Positions 8,583 to 17,178 of a stretch of 64,000 bases of DNA are shown here, piece after piece (the first letter of the stretch is position 1; each line of letters starts with the position of its first letter). The translations under genes were made by a program, and so were the position numbers. Location: NCBI GenBank assembly GCA_026645935.1, contig JAPKMP010000002.1, positions 62,001 to 126,000 of the forward strand, given 5' to 3'. A model generated the notes under the pieces. It ran no database searches, was not told the origin of the DNA, and saw only the letters and a list, made by a program, of their open reading frames with translations. The DNA comes from Candidatus Villigracilaceae bacterium (GTDB lineage: Bacteria > Chloroflexota > Anaerolineae > Anaerolineales > Villigracilaceae).

Positions 8583-9719
8583 TCAGGGAATTGGTCCGTA
8601 CGCCGGTGCGCAGACGATGTCGTAGTATTCCAGTTCGACTCCCTTGTTCTGCTCGGCATAGGCGATGGCTTCATCCCCGATGGCGATAACATTGCCTATA
8701 TTCTCACGCACATTCGCGCTCCAATAGCGGGGGATGGTCATGAGCGGATTCCCGGCAGGGGTTTCAGGGATGGCAAGCGGATTCGAAGCATTGACTGCAT
8801 CCGCTTGTGGTATCCAGTTGTACATGACCGGTCCGCGCTGGTTGACCGTGAACGCAAGTTTATACCCAAGCGTGGGTCCGATCTCGACAGCCCGCCTCGA
8901 AAATCCTCCCCCGGGCCAGATATAGCCGATGGGTGTCTTGTTCATATATTTCTGGATCGAGTTGATCGCGCCCTGCATCTCGCTGATGATGAAATCATCG
9001 GCGGAGCCTTCGGAAATGGGGATGTTATGGATGTAACCATGCGATTGATAATCGACCCATCCCTCGGCGGAAAGGGCGGCGTTTTCCGCCCACAGGTCGG
9101 TTCGCTCATCGATGCCGATATACCCGTTGACGACGGACCAGCCCCATTGTTCAAAGTAGGGACGCCAGTGGTCATTGAAGTATTCCGCAAAGTGGCGGTC
9201 GTCCACGATGAAAAGGACGGAGCGCTGGGGGATTTTGGCGTTGTCGTACATGAAATCCGCCATTTGCTGCATGTTGATCGCGGTAAAACCGGATTCGTGC
9301 AGGTCATTCATGATCTGTTTATGCACACTGACGGTCACATCGTTTCCGCTCGCTGCGCCTTTGTTGATGCCGTGGTGCATGATGACCATCACAATGGTTC
9401 CAGGCGCGGATTTGGTCGAGTCCCATTTGTTTTTCAAATACTGGCAAGAATCCGTCACATAGGCGCGTGGAATATCGTGCGATTTCAGTAGCGAGGTTTG
9501 ATAAGTGCCTGGCAATGCAGGCGGAGTGCGGGGAACGGTCGGGGTCGGGACGGGGGTATCTGTAATCTGCGGAGTCGCAGTCGGCGCGCTGAGTTGGGCA
9601 AAGGCGGTTTCGAAAGCGGCCGTCAGCGCGATGCTTGGGTCGGTGGTTGGTGCTGAAGGGCCGCACGAAGCGAGAAGTGCGGTCAACAGGCCAAGGGTTA
9701 GAATGAAGCGTGATTTCAT
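8583..9719 (-). CDS. NodB-like polysaccharide deacetylase lipoprotein
   Basis: The 378-residue protein has a lipobox (LLTALLASC) followed by a Thr/Pro-rich linker and a NodB-like domain. Visible catalytic-type motifs are VLFIVDDRH, reminiscent of the TFDDG motif, and YQSHGYIHN, reminiscent of the H(S/T)xxH metal motif, followed by GYIWPGGGFSRRAVE, which fits motif 3. Such enzymes remove acetyl groups from cell-wall or exopolysaccharides outside the membrane. ATG 9719 gives a proper signal sequence; the frame upstream adds 16 unlikely residues. It is a tandem paralogue of the next gene, about 30 percent similar by eye. Confidence 0.7.
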   Translation of the reverse strand: MKSRFILTLGLLTALLASCGPSAPTTDPSIALTAAFETAFAQLSAPTATPQITDTPVPTPTVPRTPPALPGTYQTSLLKSHDIPRAYVTDSCQYLKNKWDSTKSAPGTIVMVIMHHGINKGAASGNDVTVSVHKQIMNDLHESGFTAINMQQMADFMYDNAKIPQRSVLFIVDDRHFAEYFNDHWRPYFEQWGWSVVNGYIGIDERTDLWAENAALSAEGWVDYQSHGYIHNIPISEGSADDFIISEMQGAINSIQKYMNKTPIGYIWPGGGFSRRAVEIGPTLGYKLAFTVNQRGPVMYNWIPQADAVNASNPLAIPETPAGNPLMTIPRYWSANVRENIGNVIAIGDEAIAYAEQNKGVELEYYDIVCAPAYGPIP

Positions 9720-9736
9720 GCGTCGAATTCTAATCG

Positions 9737-9772
9737 AAAAAAATGGGATGCCTGCGCAAACAGACATCCCAT
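9737..9772 (-). terminator. Terminator of the inositol-phosphate synthase gene
   Basis: On the minus strand ATGGGATGTCTG (9772-9761) pairs with CAGGCATCCCAT (9754-9743), followed by a T-run. It lies 24 bases past the stop codon of the gene at 9797. Confidence 0.8.
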
Positions 9773-9796
9773 CGCTAACTATTACTAATTTCTAAT

Positions 9797-10885
9797 TTAC
9801 TCGTCGCTTTTGCCGGAAGCAAAATCCTCCACTTTCTGTCGGGCGATCTCGTCCTTGAATTGCTTTGGCGGAGTTTTGAAGAAGTAGGAGGACGGCCCGA
9901 TAATGGGACCGGCGAGTTCACGGTCAAGCGCGATCTTGGCGCAGCGAATGGCGTCGATCATCACGCCAGCGCTATTGGGGCTGTCCCACACTTCAAGTTT
10001 GAGTTCGAGGTTGAGCGGCACGTCGCCGAAGGTCGTGCCTTCCATGCGGATGTAGCACCACTTGCGGTCGGTCAGCCAGGGAACATGGTCGCTGGGTCCG
10101 ACATGCACATTATCCGGATCGAGTTGATAGGGGATCATGCTTGTGACCGCGTTCGTTTTCGAGATTTTCTTGCTTTCAAGCCGTTCGCGCTCCAGCATGT
10201 TGAGGAAGTCTGTGTTGCCGCCGAAGTTGAGTTGATAGGTACGGTCGATCTTCACGCCTCGATCGACGAAAAGGCTGGTCAGCACTCGGTGGACGATCGT
10301 CGCCCCGACCTGACTCTTTATATCATCACCGAGGATGGGCAGGCCGGCATCTGCAAAACGCTTGCCCCAATATTCGGACGAGGCGATGAAAACGGGAATG
10401 CCGTTGACGAAAGCACAGCCTGCTTCGATGATCTGCTCGACGTACCACTTGGTTGCCATCTCCGAACCGACGGGCAGAAAGCTGATGACAACTTCGGTTT
10501 TTGTCTCTTTTAGCAAACGCACAATGTCCGCAGTGGAGCCGGGCGCTTTGGAGATGATCTGGCTGAGATATTTGCCCAAGCCGTCGTGGGTCATGCCGCG
10601 CACGACTGGCGCATTGAGATGGGGGACATCACAAAATTTGTAGGTGTTGTTCGGTTCTGCGAAAATGGCCTCGGACAAATCCCTGCCGACCTTGGTGGCG
10701 TTGATGTCGATTGCCAATGTGAATTCGATATCGCGGATGTGATACTCGCCCAACTGCGGATGCATGATGCCGGGGATGACATCGTCATTTTTTGCGTTTT
10801 TATAGTACTGCACCCCTTGTACGAGGGAGGAGGCGCAATTTCCCACCCCGATGATCGCTGTTCGTACTTTTTTCTTTGTTGCCAT
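9797..10885 (-). CDS. ino1: Inositol-3-phosphate synthase
   Basis: The 362-residue enzyme has the NAD-binding motif [10 protein letters not shown] (11-20) and the compact prokaryotic/archaeal architecture, with [26 protein letters not shown] and KSxxISKTNAV blocks typical of myo-inositol-1-phosphate synthase. It converts glucose 6-phosphate to 1L-myo-inositol 1-phosphate using NAD, for inositol phospholipids or compatible solutes. ATG 10885 follows GAGGAG with seven bases spacing. A strong terminator ends the transcript. It is divergent from the histidine kinase gene. In Chloroflexota this gene suggests inositol lipids. Confidence 0.93.
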   Translation of the reverse strand: MATKKKVRTAIIGVGNCASSLVQGVQYYKNAKNDDVIPGIMHPQLGEYHIRDIEFTLAIDINATKVGRDLSEAIFAEPNNTYKFCDVPHLNAPVVRGMTHDGLGKYLSQIISKAPGSTADIVRLLKETKTEVVISFLPVGSEMATKWYVEQIIEAGCAFVNGIPVFIASSEYWGKRFADAGLPILGDDIKSQVGATIVHRVLTSLFVDRGVKIDRTYQLNFGGNTDFLNMLERERLESKKISKTNAVTSMIPYQLDPDNVHVGPSDHVPWLTDRKWCYIRMEGTTFGDVPLNLELKLEVWDSPNSAGVMIDAIRCAKIALDRELAGPIIGPSSYFFKTPPKQFKDEIARQKVEDFASGKSDE

Positions 10886-10981
10886 TTGATATCTCCTCGA
10901 GATGAATTGCAAATACCTTGTTGGTGGTCGTGCCCACCGTAATGGATACGACCGTGAAGTATAATCTTACTCAAGATTTTT

Positions 10982-12226
10982 ATGCCATTCGATCAGGAAA
11001 AATTCCTTTCCCGCCTCCTTGATGTAACCCGCAGCCTGACCCTCGAAGCGGATCTCGAAACCCGCCTTCGCGCGATCCTATCCGCCGCGGCGGAATTGAC
11101 CGGCAGTGAGACCGCATCGCTGCTGGAATACGATGAAACCTCGCTCAGTTTTCATTTCAAATATGTGCCCTGGTTCAACCGCGAAGCGGACCAATCGAGC
11201 GCGGCGATTCCCTTGAATGGAAGCATTGCAGGTTGGGTTTTTCAGAATCGAGCTTCGCTCATCGTGGAGGATGCCCAAAACGATACGCGTCACTCCAAAA
11301 AGGTCGATGAAATTGCAGGCATCGCCATCCGCTCGGCGCTTGGGTCGCCGGTCATCTCGCGCGGCAATCCCATCGGGGCACTCGAAGTTTTCAATAAAAA
11401 GGACCGTTACACGGCTGGGGATATGCGCATCGTCGAGACCCTGGCTGATCTGACGGCTGTGGCGATGCAAAACGACCTTCTCGAAAAGGGAATCCTGTCG
11501 GCGCAGGAGGAGGCGCGCGAGCTCGACCGACTTAAGAACGAGTTCATTGCGATCACATCGCACGAATTGCGAACGCCATTGGGTCTGATCCTGGGTCACG
11601 CCACATTCCTAAAGGAACTGCTTGCGGGCGAGTATGATGAGCAAATGGATTCGATCGTCCGCAACGCGTCGCGATTAAAAGAGATCATCGAAAGCCTGAC
11701 CAGCGTGGATAATTATCAAACCGGTGTGGCGCTCGTCCGTCCGCGCAAGGTTTCCATTGCGCGTGTCATCGAGGATGTTTGCATGTCCTTCAACGCCATG
11801 GCGGAAAAGAAAAACATCAGCCTGAAAAAGGTTCTACAGCCGGGTCACGATCTTTTGGTGGATGTGGATGCGGGCAAGATCGCAATCGTGTTGAGCAATA
11901 TCCTGAAGAACGCCATCAGCTTTACCGACGACGGCGGCGAGGTCGTTGTGCGCGGGGAACAGCATCCAGACTATGTCAAGGTGTCCGTCAAGGATGACGG
12001 CATTGGCATCCCGGCAAAGGACCTGCCGTTTGTGTTCGACCGTTTTTATCAGGTTGAGGATCACCTCACGCGGCGGCATGGCGGAATGGGACTTGGACTT
12101 TCGGTTGCCAAGGTCATGGTGGAAATGCATGGCGGCCGTATTTGGGCGGATAGCGAGGAGGGGAAAGGAAGCATCTTTTCGTTCATTTTGCCGATTCAAA
12201 TTCCGCATCCGCCTCCCGCTGAGTGA
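10982..12226 (+). CDS. Cytosolic GAF-domain sensor histidine kinase
   Basis: The 414-residue protein has no membrane helix. A GAF domain (about 20-165) is followed by a coiled linker, the HisKA dimerisation domain with H-box SHELRTP (His194), and a HATPase domain with N-box (LSNILKNAISF), G1 (DDGIGIP), F-box (PFVFDRFYQ) and G2 (GGMGLGLS). It should autophosphorylate on His194 in response to a ligand or redox signal sensed by GAF. No response regulator is adjacent, so its partner is elsewhere. It starts at ATG 10982, close to the divergent ino1 promoter region. Confidence 0.92.
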   Translation: MPFDQEKFLSRLLDVTRSLTLEADLETRLRAILSAAAELTGSETASLLEYDETSLSFHFKYVPWFNREADQSSAAIPLNGSIAGWVFQNRASLIVEDAQNDTRHSKKVDEIAGIAIRSALGSPVISRGNPIGALEVFNKKDRYTAGDMRIVETLADLTAVAMQNDLLEKGILSAQEEARELDRLKNEFIAITSHELRTPLGLILGHATFLKELLAGEYDEQMDSIVRNASRLKEIIESLTSVDNYQTGVALVRPRKVSIARVIEDVCMSFNAMAEKKNISLKKVLQPGHDLLVDVDAGKIAIVLSNILKNAISFTDDGGEVVVRGEQHPDYVKVSVKDDGIGIPAKDLPFVFDRFYQVEDHLTRRHGGMGLGLSVAKVMVEMHGGRIWADSEEGKGSIFSFILPIQIPHPPPAE

Positions 12227-12289
12227 CCTCATGCTGCCCCTGTCCCATCCCGGGGCAATTTCCACTCTGAAAGTTGTTTAAGTCAGCCC

Positions 12290-12318
12290 TTGACAAACAA
12301 GAATATATGTTCTAGAAT
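12290..12318 (+). promoter_or_regulatory. Promoter of the arsR-SRPBCC pair
   Basis: TTGACA (12290-12295), a 17-base spacer and TAGAAT (12313-12318). The spacer ends with the near-palindrome GAATATATGTTC (12301-12312). The same layout recurs at 17100-17128. Confidence 0.7.
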
Positions 12319-12331
12319 GCTATTACAACAC

Positions 12332-12347
12332 GTAACCGAATGGTTAC
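12332..12347. promoter_or_regulatory. Probable ArsR operator GTAACC-N4-GGTTAC
   Basis: A perfect 6+6 inverted repeat with spacer GAAT lies just downstream of the predicted transcription start and 13 bases before the ArsR start codon. This place and symmetry suit autorepression by the dimeric regulator. Confidence 0.55.
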
Positions 12348-12360
12348 TCATAGGTGAAAT

Positions 12361-12678
12361 ATGAGACGAGACGTATTTCAAGCCATCGCAGATCCCAACC
12401 GGCGCGCCATACTGGCGCTGCTTTCACAACAAAGGCTGACCTTGAATGGTGTTGCCGAGAATTTTCGCATCAGCCGCCCCGCCGTTTCGCGCCACATCAG
12501 GATCTTGAAGGAATGTGGCTTGGTGGTCGTCATTCCGCAGGGACGCGAGCGTTTTGTGGAAGCGCGCTTCGATAAGTTGGGCGAAGTGAGCGATTGGATC
12601 GAGCAATATCGTCAGATTTGGGAAGCTAGGTTTAACCGCCTCGATGATTTATTGGAACAGATGAAAAAGGAGAAATGA
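12361..12678 (+). CDS. ArsR-family (SdpR-like) transcriptional regulator
   Basis: The 105-residue protein is a typical small winged-helix regulator: [21 protein letters not shown] start, recognition helix region [28 protein letters not shown] (in two stretches, about 28-55) and the beta-wing with [10 protein letters not shown]. It has no Cys pair for metal sensing. This subfamily is usually paired with an SRPBCC gene, as here, where the next gene starts two bases after its stop. It probably represses its own operon through the inverted repeat at 12332-12347. Confidence 0.88.
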   Translation: MRRDVFQAIADPNRRAILALLSQQRLTLNGVAENFRISRPAVSRHIRILKECGLVVVIPQGRERFVEARFDKLGEVSDWIEQYRQIWEARFNRLDDLLEQMKKEK

Positions 12679-12679
12679 A

Positions 12680-13168
12680 ATGCCCTCAAAAAATAAAGTG
12701 ACCGTCACCGCCGAACCCGGTAAACAGGAGTTATTCATCACCCGTGAGTTCGATGCGCCACGTGCGTTGGTCTACAAAGCGCACATCGACCCGAAGTTAT
12801 ACGCGCAATGGCTCGGTCCGCATGGATATGAAATGATCCTTGAATCCTTCGAGCCGGTCAGCGGCGGAAGGTACCGCTACATTCAGAAAGATACACATGG
12901 AAATGAATTTGGCTTTCATGGCTGCTTCCATGAAATATCCGAAGAACTGATGATCCAGACTTTTGAGTTCGAGGGACTCCCTGAGCGCGGACATGTCATC
13001 CTTGACACGATGCGGTTGGAGGAATTACCGGGCAATCGCACGCGCGTCACGATCCAATCTGTGTATCAATCTGTGGAGGATCGGGACGGCATGGTCAAAG
13101 CGGGCATGGAAAAAGGCGTCCGCGAAGGCTATGAAAGGATGGATGACATTCTGGCAGGGATGAAGTAA
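12680..13168 (+). CDS. SRPBCC (AHSA1-like) domain protein
   Basis: The 162-residue protein has the START-like fold signature of the AHSA1 subfamily: [30 protein letters not shown] at the N-terminus (about 13-42) and a C-terminal [17 protein letters not shown] helix. These domains form a hydrophobic cavity that binds small molecules; a specific ligand is not known. The gene follows the ArsR regulator directly and is almost surely co-transcribed and controlled by it. An AGGAG overlaps the end of the regulator gene. Confidence 0.88.
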   Translation: MPSKNKVTVTAEPGKQELFITREFDAPRALVYKAHIDPKLYAQWLGPHGYEMILESFEPVSGGRYRYIQKDTHGNEFGFHGCFHEISEELMIQTFEFEGLPERGHVILDTMRLEELPGNRTRVTIQSVYQSVEDRDGMVKAGMEKGVREGYERMDDILAGMK

Positions 13169-13236
13169 GAATCTTGCTATCGATAGCTGAGCATTATCGT
13201 GCTCTTCTAAATTTATCGGTAAATAAAGGAGAATGA

Positions 13237-13908
13237 ATGAACACTTTAGAATTAAATAAGGCATCACTGACCAGTGCACGTGTGGCAATTGCGGCTTCTG
13301 TTGTTGTGCTGTTATTGCTGGCGGGTCTGCATGTATTCAGCCCCGAGTTCGACCCGGCGTGGCGCATGGTCAGTGAATACGCAAACGGACAGTATGCCTG
13401 GGTGCTGTCGCTGCTGTTCGTTTCGTGGGGCATCAGTTCATGGGCGTTGGCGTATGTGCTTTGGTCCCAGGTTCAAACGACAGGCGGAAGGATCGGTCTG
13501 TGGTTTCTCGTCGCTGCAGGGATCGGCGAAGCGATGGCGGCGGTGTTCGATATCAACCACAGTCTGCACGGACTCTCTGCCATGATCGGAATCCCAAGCC
13601 TTTCCATCGCTGCCATGTTGATCAGTACGAGTCTTGTCCGCGCCCCGGCTTGGTCTGGCGGAAGGAAACCGCTCTTGTGGACGGCGAACTTGACCTGGAT
13701 TAGCATTGTTTTGATGACGATTGCATTCGGCGTTATGATCGCCACCTTCACTCAATCCGGCGCTGAAATGCCCTCAAATGCTGAAGTTGTAACGACGTTG
13801 CCCGAGGGCGTGATCGGGCTGGTGGGATGGGCGAACCGAATTCTGATCGTTGTGTATTGTGCCTGGGTGATGACTGTTGCCAGACAAACACTTAAAATGA
13901 ACGAGTAA
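13237..13908 (+). CDS. DUF998-type integral membrane protein
   Basis: The 223-residue protein shows six hydrophobic segments (about 15-33, 58-82, 88-107, 112-132, 147-168, 190-213), with FSPEFDPAWRMVSEYANG between the first two, a feature of DUF998 proteins. No catalytic motif is evident and function is unknown. AAGGAG lies upstream of the ATG. The gene belongs to the run of small accessory genes that follows the ArsR pair. Confidence 0.7.
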   Translation: MNTLELNKASLTSARVAIAASVVVLLLLAGLHVFSPEFDPAWRMVSEYANGQYAWVLSLLFVSWGISSWALAYVLWSQVQTTGGRIGLWFLVAAGIGEAMAAVFDINHSLHGLSAMIGIPSLSIAAMLISTSLVRAPAWSGGRKPLLWTANLTWISIVLMTIAFGVMIATFTQSGAEMPSNAEVVTTLPEGVIGLVGWANRILIVVYCAWVMTVARQTLKMNE

Positions 13909-13918
13909 TATTTTGTCT

Positions 13919-14617
13919 ATGAATGCGAGTGATTTCCTCAAGCGATTGAAGTCTCTGCGTTCAAACGCAGTTGCCAAAGCTCACAGCCATCTTGTATCTG
14001 ATTATGACGATGTCATCATCGGCGTGCGTATGGGACAGGTCTTTGCGCTGGCAAAGGAATTCATGAGCATGGAGTTGGATGAGGTCGAAGCGATGTTGGA
14101 GAGTCCCATCCATGAAATGCGAGTCGGTGCGGTCAGCATCATGGATTTTCAGGCACGCAGTAAAAAGACAACTGATGAGCGCCGAAAAGAACTCTTTGAT
14201 CTATACATTCGCCGTCATGACCGCATCAACACCTGGGATCTGGTGGACCGATCCGCGCCGTGGGTGGTTGGCAGTTATCTTTTCGATAAGCCGCGCAAGA
14301 TTTTGTATAAGCTGGCGAAGTCAAAGATGATGGCTGAACGGCCGACTGCGATCGTCAGTACGCTCTTCTTCGTCGGCAAAGGCGACGTGAACGATGCGTT
14401 CAAACTGGCGGAAATCATGCTCAACGATAAAGAGGATCTGATCCAAAAGGCAAATGGCTGGGCGTTGCGCTTCGCAGGCGACAAAGATCGAAACAGGCTT
14501 TTAAAGTTTTTAGATAAATTCGCCGCTGCCATGCCGCGAGTCACATTGCGGTATGCCACTGAAAAGTTTGAAAAGAAACACCGAGAGTATTACTTGAAAC
14601 TAAAAACTCAGGAATAA
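13919..14617 (+). CDS. DNA alkylation repair protein (AlkD-like DNA glycosylase)
   Basis: The protein of 232 residues has the all-helical HEAT-like repeat layout of AlkD. Signature blocks are MGQVFALAKEF near the start, EMRVGAVSIMDFQAR, NTWDLVDRSAPWVVG (containing the Trp and Asp that line the DNA-binding cleft), NGWALRFAG and MPRVTLRYATEKF. AlkD removes positively charged alkylated purines such as 3-methyladenine and 7-methylguanine. ATG 13919 is chosen over TTG 13913. The gap to the upstream gene is ten bases, so they may be co-transcribed. Confidence 0.88.
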   Translation: MNASDFLKRLKSLRSNAVAKAHSHLVSDYDDVIIGVRMGQVFALAKEFMSMELDEVEAMLESPIHEMRVGAVSIMDFQARSKKTTDERRKELFDLYIRRHDRINTWDLVDRSAPWVVGSYLFDKPRKILYKLAKSKMMAERPTAIVSTLFFVGKGDVNDAFKLAEIMLNDKEDLIQKANGWALRFAGDKDRNRLLKFLDKFAAAMPRVTLRYATEKFEKKHREYYLKLKTQE

Positions 14618-14621
14618 CTGC

Positions 14622-15173
14622 ATGAATCAATATCTTGTCCTGTTACGTGGAATTAACGTTGGCGGAAAGAACATCATCAAAATGGCGGATTTGAAAGCCA
14701 GTTTTGAGGAGATGGGTTTTTCGAACGTGGTCACATACATTCAAAGCGGGAATGTCGTTTTCCAATCTGATGATAAGGATAAGACTGCGCTGACGACCCG
14801 AATCGAAAAGGGACTTTCCAAACGCTTCAATATTAATGCAAAGGTTGTTGTAATCTCTCAAAAGGAACTGGCTGGTATCGTTAAGTCTGCGCCGGAGGGA
14901 TTTGGCAAAGAGGAAAAGAAGTTCAGGTATGACATCATCTTTTTGATGGAGCCGCTGACGCCAAAGGAAGCGATGAAAAGTGTGAGCGTCCGCGAAGGTG
15001 TGGATACTGCCCATGCAGGCAAACAGGCGTTGTATTTTTCACGTCTCATCAGCCGCGCTTCGCAAAGTTATCTCACAAAGATCATTGGCATGCCGGTCTA
15101 TCAGAATATGACCATCCGCAATTGGAATACGACGACGAGACTGTTGGCGTTGATGGAAGAACAAAATGGCTAA
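14622..15173 (+). CDS. DUF1697 family protein
   Basis: The 183-residue protein starts with the highly typical MNQYLVLLRGINVGGKNIIKM and contains FSNVVTYIQSGNVVF, both hallmarks of DUF1697 (duplicated ferredoxin-like fold). The C-terminal region has YFSRLISRASQSYLTKI and the TIRNWNTTTRLLALM ending. Biochemical role is not known. The gene follows the AlkD-like gene by four bases and overlaps the next by eight bases, so it is part of a tight operon. Confidence 0.9.
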   Translation: MNQYLVLLRGINVGGKNIIKMADLKASFEEMGFSNVVTYIQSGNVVFQSDDKDKTALTTRIEKGLSKRFNINAKVVVISQKELAGIVKSAPEGFGKEEKKFRYDIIFLMEPLTPKEAMKSVSVREGVDTAHAGKQALYFSRLISRASQSYLTKIIGMPVYQNMTIRNWNTTTRLLALMEEQNG

Positions 15174-15537
15174 GACAAATTTCCAATCCATTGATGAGTA
15201 CATTGCGGCGTGTCCGCCCGATTCGCAGGCGTATTTACATGAGATCCGCAAACTGATCCGCAGGTTGGTACCGGATGCGAAGGAGAGGATCAGTTATCAG
15301 ATCGCGGCGTTTGAACGGAACGGCAGGAACATTATCCATTTTGCGGGGTGGAAAAAGCATGTGTCGCTGTACCCGGTTCCGGCGGGGAGTGAGGCGTTTG
15401 AGCGTCAAATCGCAAAATATGTGGATGGCAAAGGCACGGTCAAATTTCCGCTCGATGAGCCGCTTCCGCTCAAGTTGATCGAAAGAGCCGTCAGATTGCA
15501 CTTAGAGGCAAATAAGAAGTTAACCAAAGGAGATTGA
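15166..15537 (+). CDS. DUF1801 (YdhG-like) protein
   Basis: The 123-residue protein has the DUF1801 pattern: an N-terminal YIAACPPDSQAYLHEIRKLIR helix, then PDAKERISYQIAAFERNGR, FAGWKKHVSLYP, and the ending LPLKLIERAVRLHLEANKK. Relatives include the YdhG/YyaI-type proteins; a proposed iron-chaperone role for relatives is not shown by this sequence. It overlaps the DUF1697 gene by eight bases and is followed after one base by the VOC gene, so translation is probably coupled. Confidence 0.88.
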   Translation: MAKTNFQSIDEYIAACPPDSQAYLHEIRKLIRRLVPDAKERISYQIAAFERNGRNIIHFAGWKKHVSLYPVPAGSEAFERQIAKYVDGKGTVKFPLDEPLPLKLIERAVRLHLEANKKLTKGD

Positions 15538-15538
15538 T

Positions 15539-16048
15539 ATGAATAAGATTGTCCCGAGTTTGTGGTTCGATATGCAATGCGAAGAGGCGATGAACTATTA
15601 TGTGGATACGTTTAACGGTGCGCCACACAAGAAGCAGGAGTCGAAGATCGTTTCCATTACGCGTTATGAAAAGGGAATGGAAGCGCCCGGCGCGGAGCAG
15701 ATGGAAGGCAAGGTTATCACTGGTATTTTCGAGCTGGCGGGGCAGCGCTTCATGGCACTCGATGGGGGACCGACCTTTAATTTCACCGAAGCGATTTCGT
15801 TCTATGTGGAATGTGCCGACCAGAAAGAGGTGGATTATTTTTGGAACAAGCTGTCTGCTGTTTCCGACGCCGAGCAATGCGGCTGGTGTAAGGATAAGTT
15901 CGGCTTGTCGTGGCAGATCGTTCCAAAACAATTAGGCGAATTGATGGGTGATCCGGATCCGGTCAAATCCAAACGGGTGATCAATGCCATGCTCAAGATG
16001 AAAAAGATCATTGTTGCCGATCTGCAAAAGGCGCATGACGAAGAATGA
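15539..16048 (+). CDS. VOC superfamily protein (PhnB/3-demethylubiquinone-9 3-methyltransferase-like fold)
   Basis: The 169-residue protein is of the PhnB-like VOC type: IVPSLWFDMQCEEAMNYYVDTF, a central GQRFMALDGGPTFNFTEAISFYV strand pair, and CGWCKDKFGLSWQIVP near the C-terminus, which is typical of the group. VOC proteins bind metals and small ligands; the reaction cannot be told here. AAAGGAG precedes the ATG. It ends the operon and is convergent with the MarR gene. Confidence 0.88.
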   Translation: MNKIVPSLWFDMQCEEAMNYYVDTFNGAPHKKQESKIVSITRYEKGMEAPGAEQMEGKVITGIFELAGQRFMALDGGPTFNFTEAISFYVECADQKEVDYFWNKLSAVSDAEQCGWCKDKFGLSWQIVPKQLGELMGDPDPVKSKRVINAMLKMKKIIVADLQKAHDEE

Positions 16049-16049
16049 T

Positions 16050-16517
16050 CTACGGGTTCGTTTGAACTTTCCTGCGTTCATCGTCCCATAGTTTTGCAAA
16101 TCGTTCGAACACATCGGCGATGATCTCTAATTCGCTTTCGGAATAGCTTGAGAGCAATTCGTCTTGTGCTATTCTCGCCGACTCAAACCATGATGCTGCT
16201 TTTTCTGCGCTCGATGGTGCGGGAGCAATGAGGGTCCCGCGGCGGTCATTGGGGTTGGGTCGGCGTTCGATCAAGCCAGCTTTTTCGAGTCGATCCAGCA
16301 TGGCGGTTGTTGCCCCTGAGGTGAGACCCGTGAACCTGGAAAGTTCAGAGGGTGTTGTAACCCCTTTTTGGAATAGAAGCCTGAGACATTCCATGTCGGT
16401 CACGTTGAGTCCCGCCCATTCGCTCATGGCGTTTCGAAAGAGAGTTAAATTCACCCCATAATCCCTCACCGCCATCAAAGCTCGTTTCTTTGGTTCTGTC
16501 TTTGTTGAGTTCGTCAT
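16050..16517 (-). CDS. MarR-family transcriptional regulator
   Basis: The 155-residue winged-helix protein shows the MarR order: an N-terminal dimer helix, LNVTDMECLRLLFQKGVTTPSELSRFTGLTSGATTAMLDRLEKAGLIERR (the helix-turn-helix and start of the wing, about 39-88), NPNDRRGTLIA (wing) and C-terminal helices. It is divergent from the DUF1801 gene at 16618 across a 100-bp gap with an AT-rich inverted repeat, and probably controls that gene and itself. Its ligand is unknown. Confidence 0.88.
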   Translation of the reverse strand: MTNSTKTEPKKRALMAVRDYGVNLTLFRNAMSEWAGLNVTDMECLRLLFQKGVTTPSELSRFTGLTSGATTAMLDRLEKAGLIERRPNPNDRRGTLIAPAPSSAEKAASWFESARIAQDELLSSYSESELEIIADVFERFAKLWDDERRKVQTNP

Positions 16518-16529
16518 AGAAATTTACCC

Positions 16530-16572
16530 TTGACATTATCTTTATAATAAAGTATCTTTATTGTATAACTAA
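16530..16572 (+). promoter_or_regulatory. Promoter with MarR-like inverted repeat
   Basis: TTGACA (16530-16535), 17 bases, TATCTT (16553-16558). An imperfect inverted repeat, TATAATAAAG against CTTTATTGTATA, spans about 16543-16567 and covers the -10 element, the usual kind of place for a MarR repressor site. Confidence 0.5.
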
Positions 16573-16617
16573 ATACGATTAATGTCAAGTCAGCCCAATT
16601 TTGGAAAGGAGATTTTT

Positions 16618-17085
16618 ATGAGCACAAAGAAAGAAACAAAAAAACCTGCGAAGCGCGCCGCCAGCGGCAATACGTACAAGGGATTATCGAAGGAAGAAAT
16701 AGCGGCGATGAAGGAAACTCTCAAAGAGAGAAAAAAAGCCGCAAACAAGGAAGAAGCGGAACAAGCCGCGCTCGAAGCGATTGCAAAGATGAAAGAGCCA
16801 GACCGTTCCATGGCAAAACGAATCCATGCAATCGTCAAAACCACTGCACCAGAACTAATGGCGAAGACCTGGTATGGGATGCCCGCATACGCGGACAAGA
16901 ACGGCAAGGTCATTTGCTTCTTTCAGGCGGCGAGTAAGTTCGGGGTGCGGTATGCGACATTCGGCTTCCAGCCCGATGCGAACCTTGACGATGGCAATAT
17001 GTGGGCGGCCAGTTTTGCGTTGATAAAATTAACCCCTACTGAAGAGGCGAAGATCGCCGCCCTTGTGAAGAAGGCGGTGGGCTAA
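16618..17085 (+). CDS. Lys-rich N-terminus plus DUF1801-like domain protein
   Basis: The 155-residue protein begins with a basic, alanine-rich and probably helical region (residues 1-60) containing [14 protein letters not shown] and a Glu/Ala/Lys helix. The rest is DUF1801-like with [28 protein letters not shown] and [21 protein letters not shown]. The basic tail may bind nucleic acid, an inference only. ATG 16618 has AAGGAG at the right distance. It is divergent from, and probably controlled by, the MarR gene. Confidence 0.8.
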   Translation: MSTKKETKKPAKRAASGNTYKGLSKEEIAAMKETLKERKKAANKEEAEQAALEAIAKMKEPDRSMAKRIHAIVKTTAPELMAKTWYGMPAYADKNGKVICFFQAASKFGVRYATFGFQPDANLDDGNMWAASFALIKLTPTEEAKIAALVKKAVG

Positions 17086-17099
17086 AGAGCATTTCAGTC

Positions 17100-17128
17100 T
17101 TGACGTATTAGAACATATATTCTAAAAT
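17100..17128 (+). promoter_or_regulatory. Promoter of the BBE-type flavoprotein gene
   Basis: TTGACG (17100-17105), a 17-base spacer and TAAAAT (17123-17128), with GAACATATATTC (17111-17122) filling the end of the spacer, exactly as GAATATATGTTC does at 12301-12312. Confidence 0.65.
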
Positions 17129-17146
17129 ATTGGTACCTTTGTCATG

Positions 17147-17178
17147 GGTGGGCAAAAGCATCTTTGCTTTTACCCACC
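17147..17178 (+). terminator. Terminator-like hairpin in the flavoprotein 5' leader
   Basis: GGTGGGCAAAAGCA (17147-17160) pairs with TGCTTTTACCCACC (17165-17178) around TCTT with one C-A mismatch, followed by TGTTTTGTTTTC. It lies between the promoter at 17100 and the ATG at 17261, so it may act as an attenuator or may serve the upstream gene. Confidence 0.55.
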
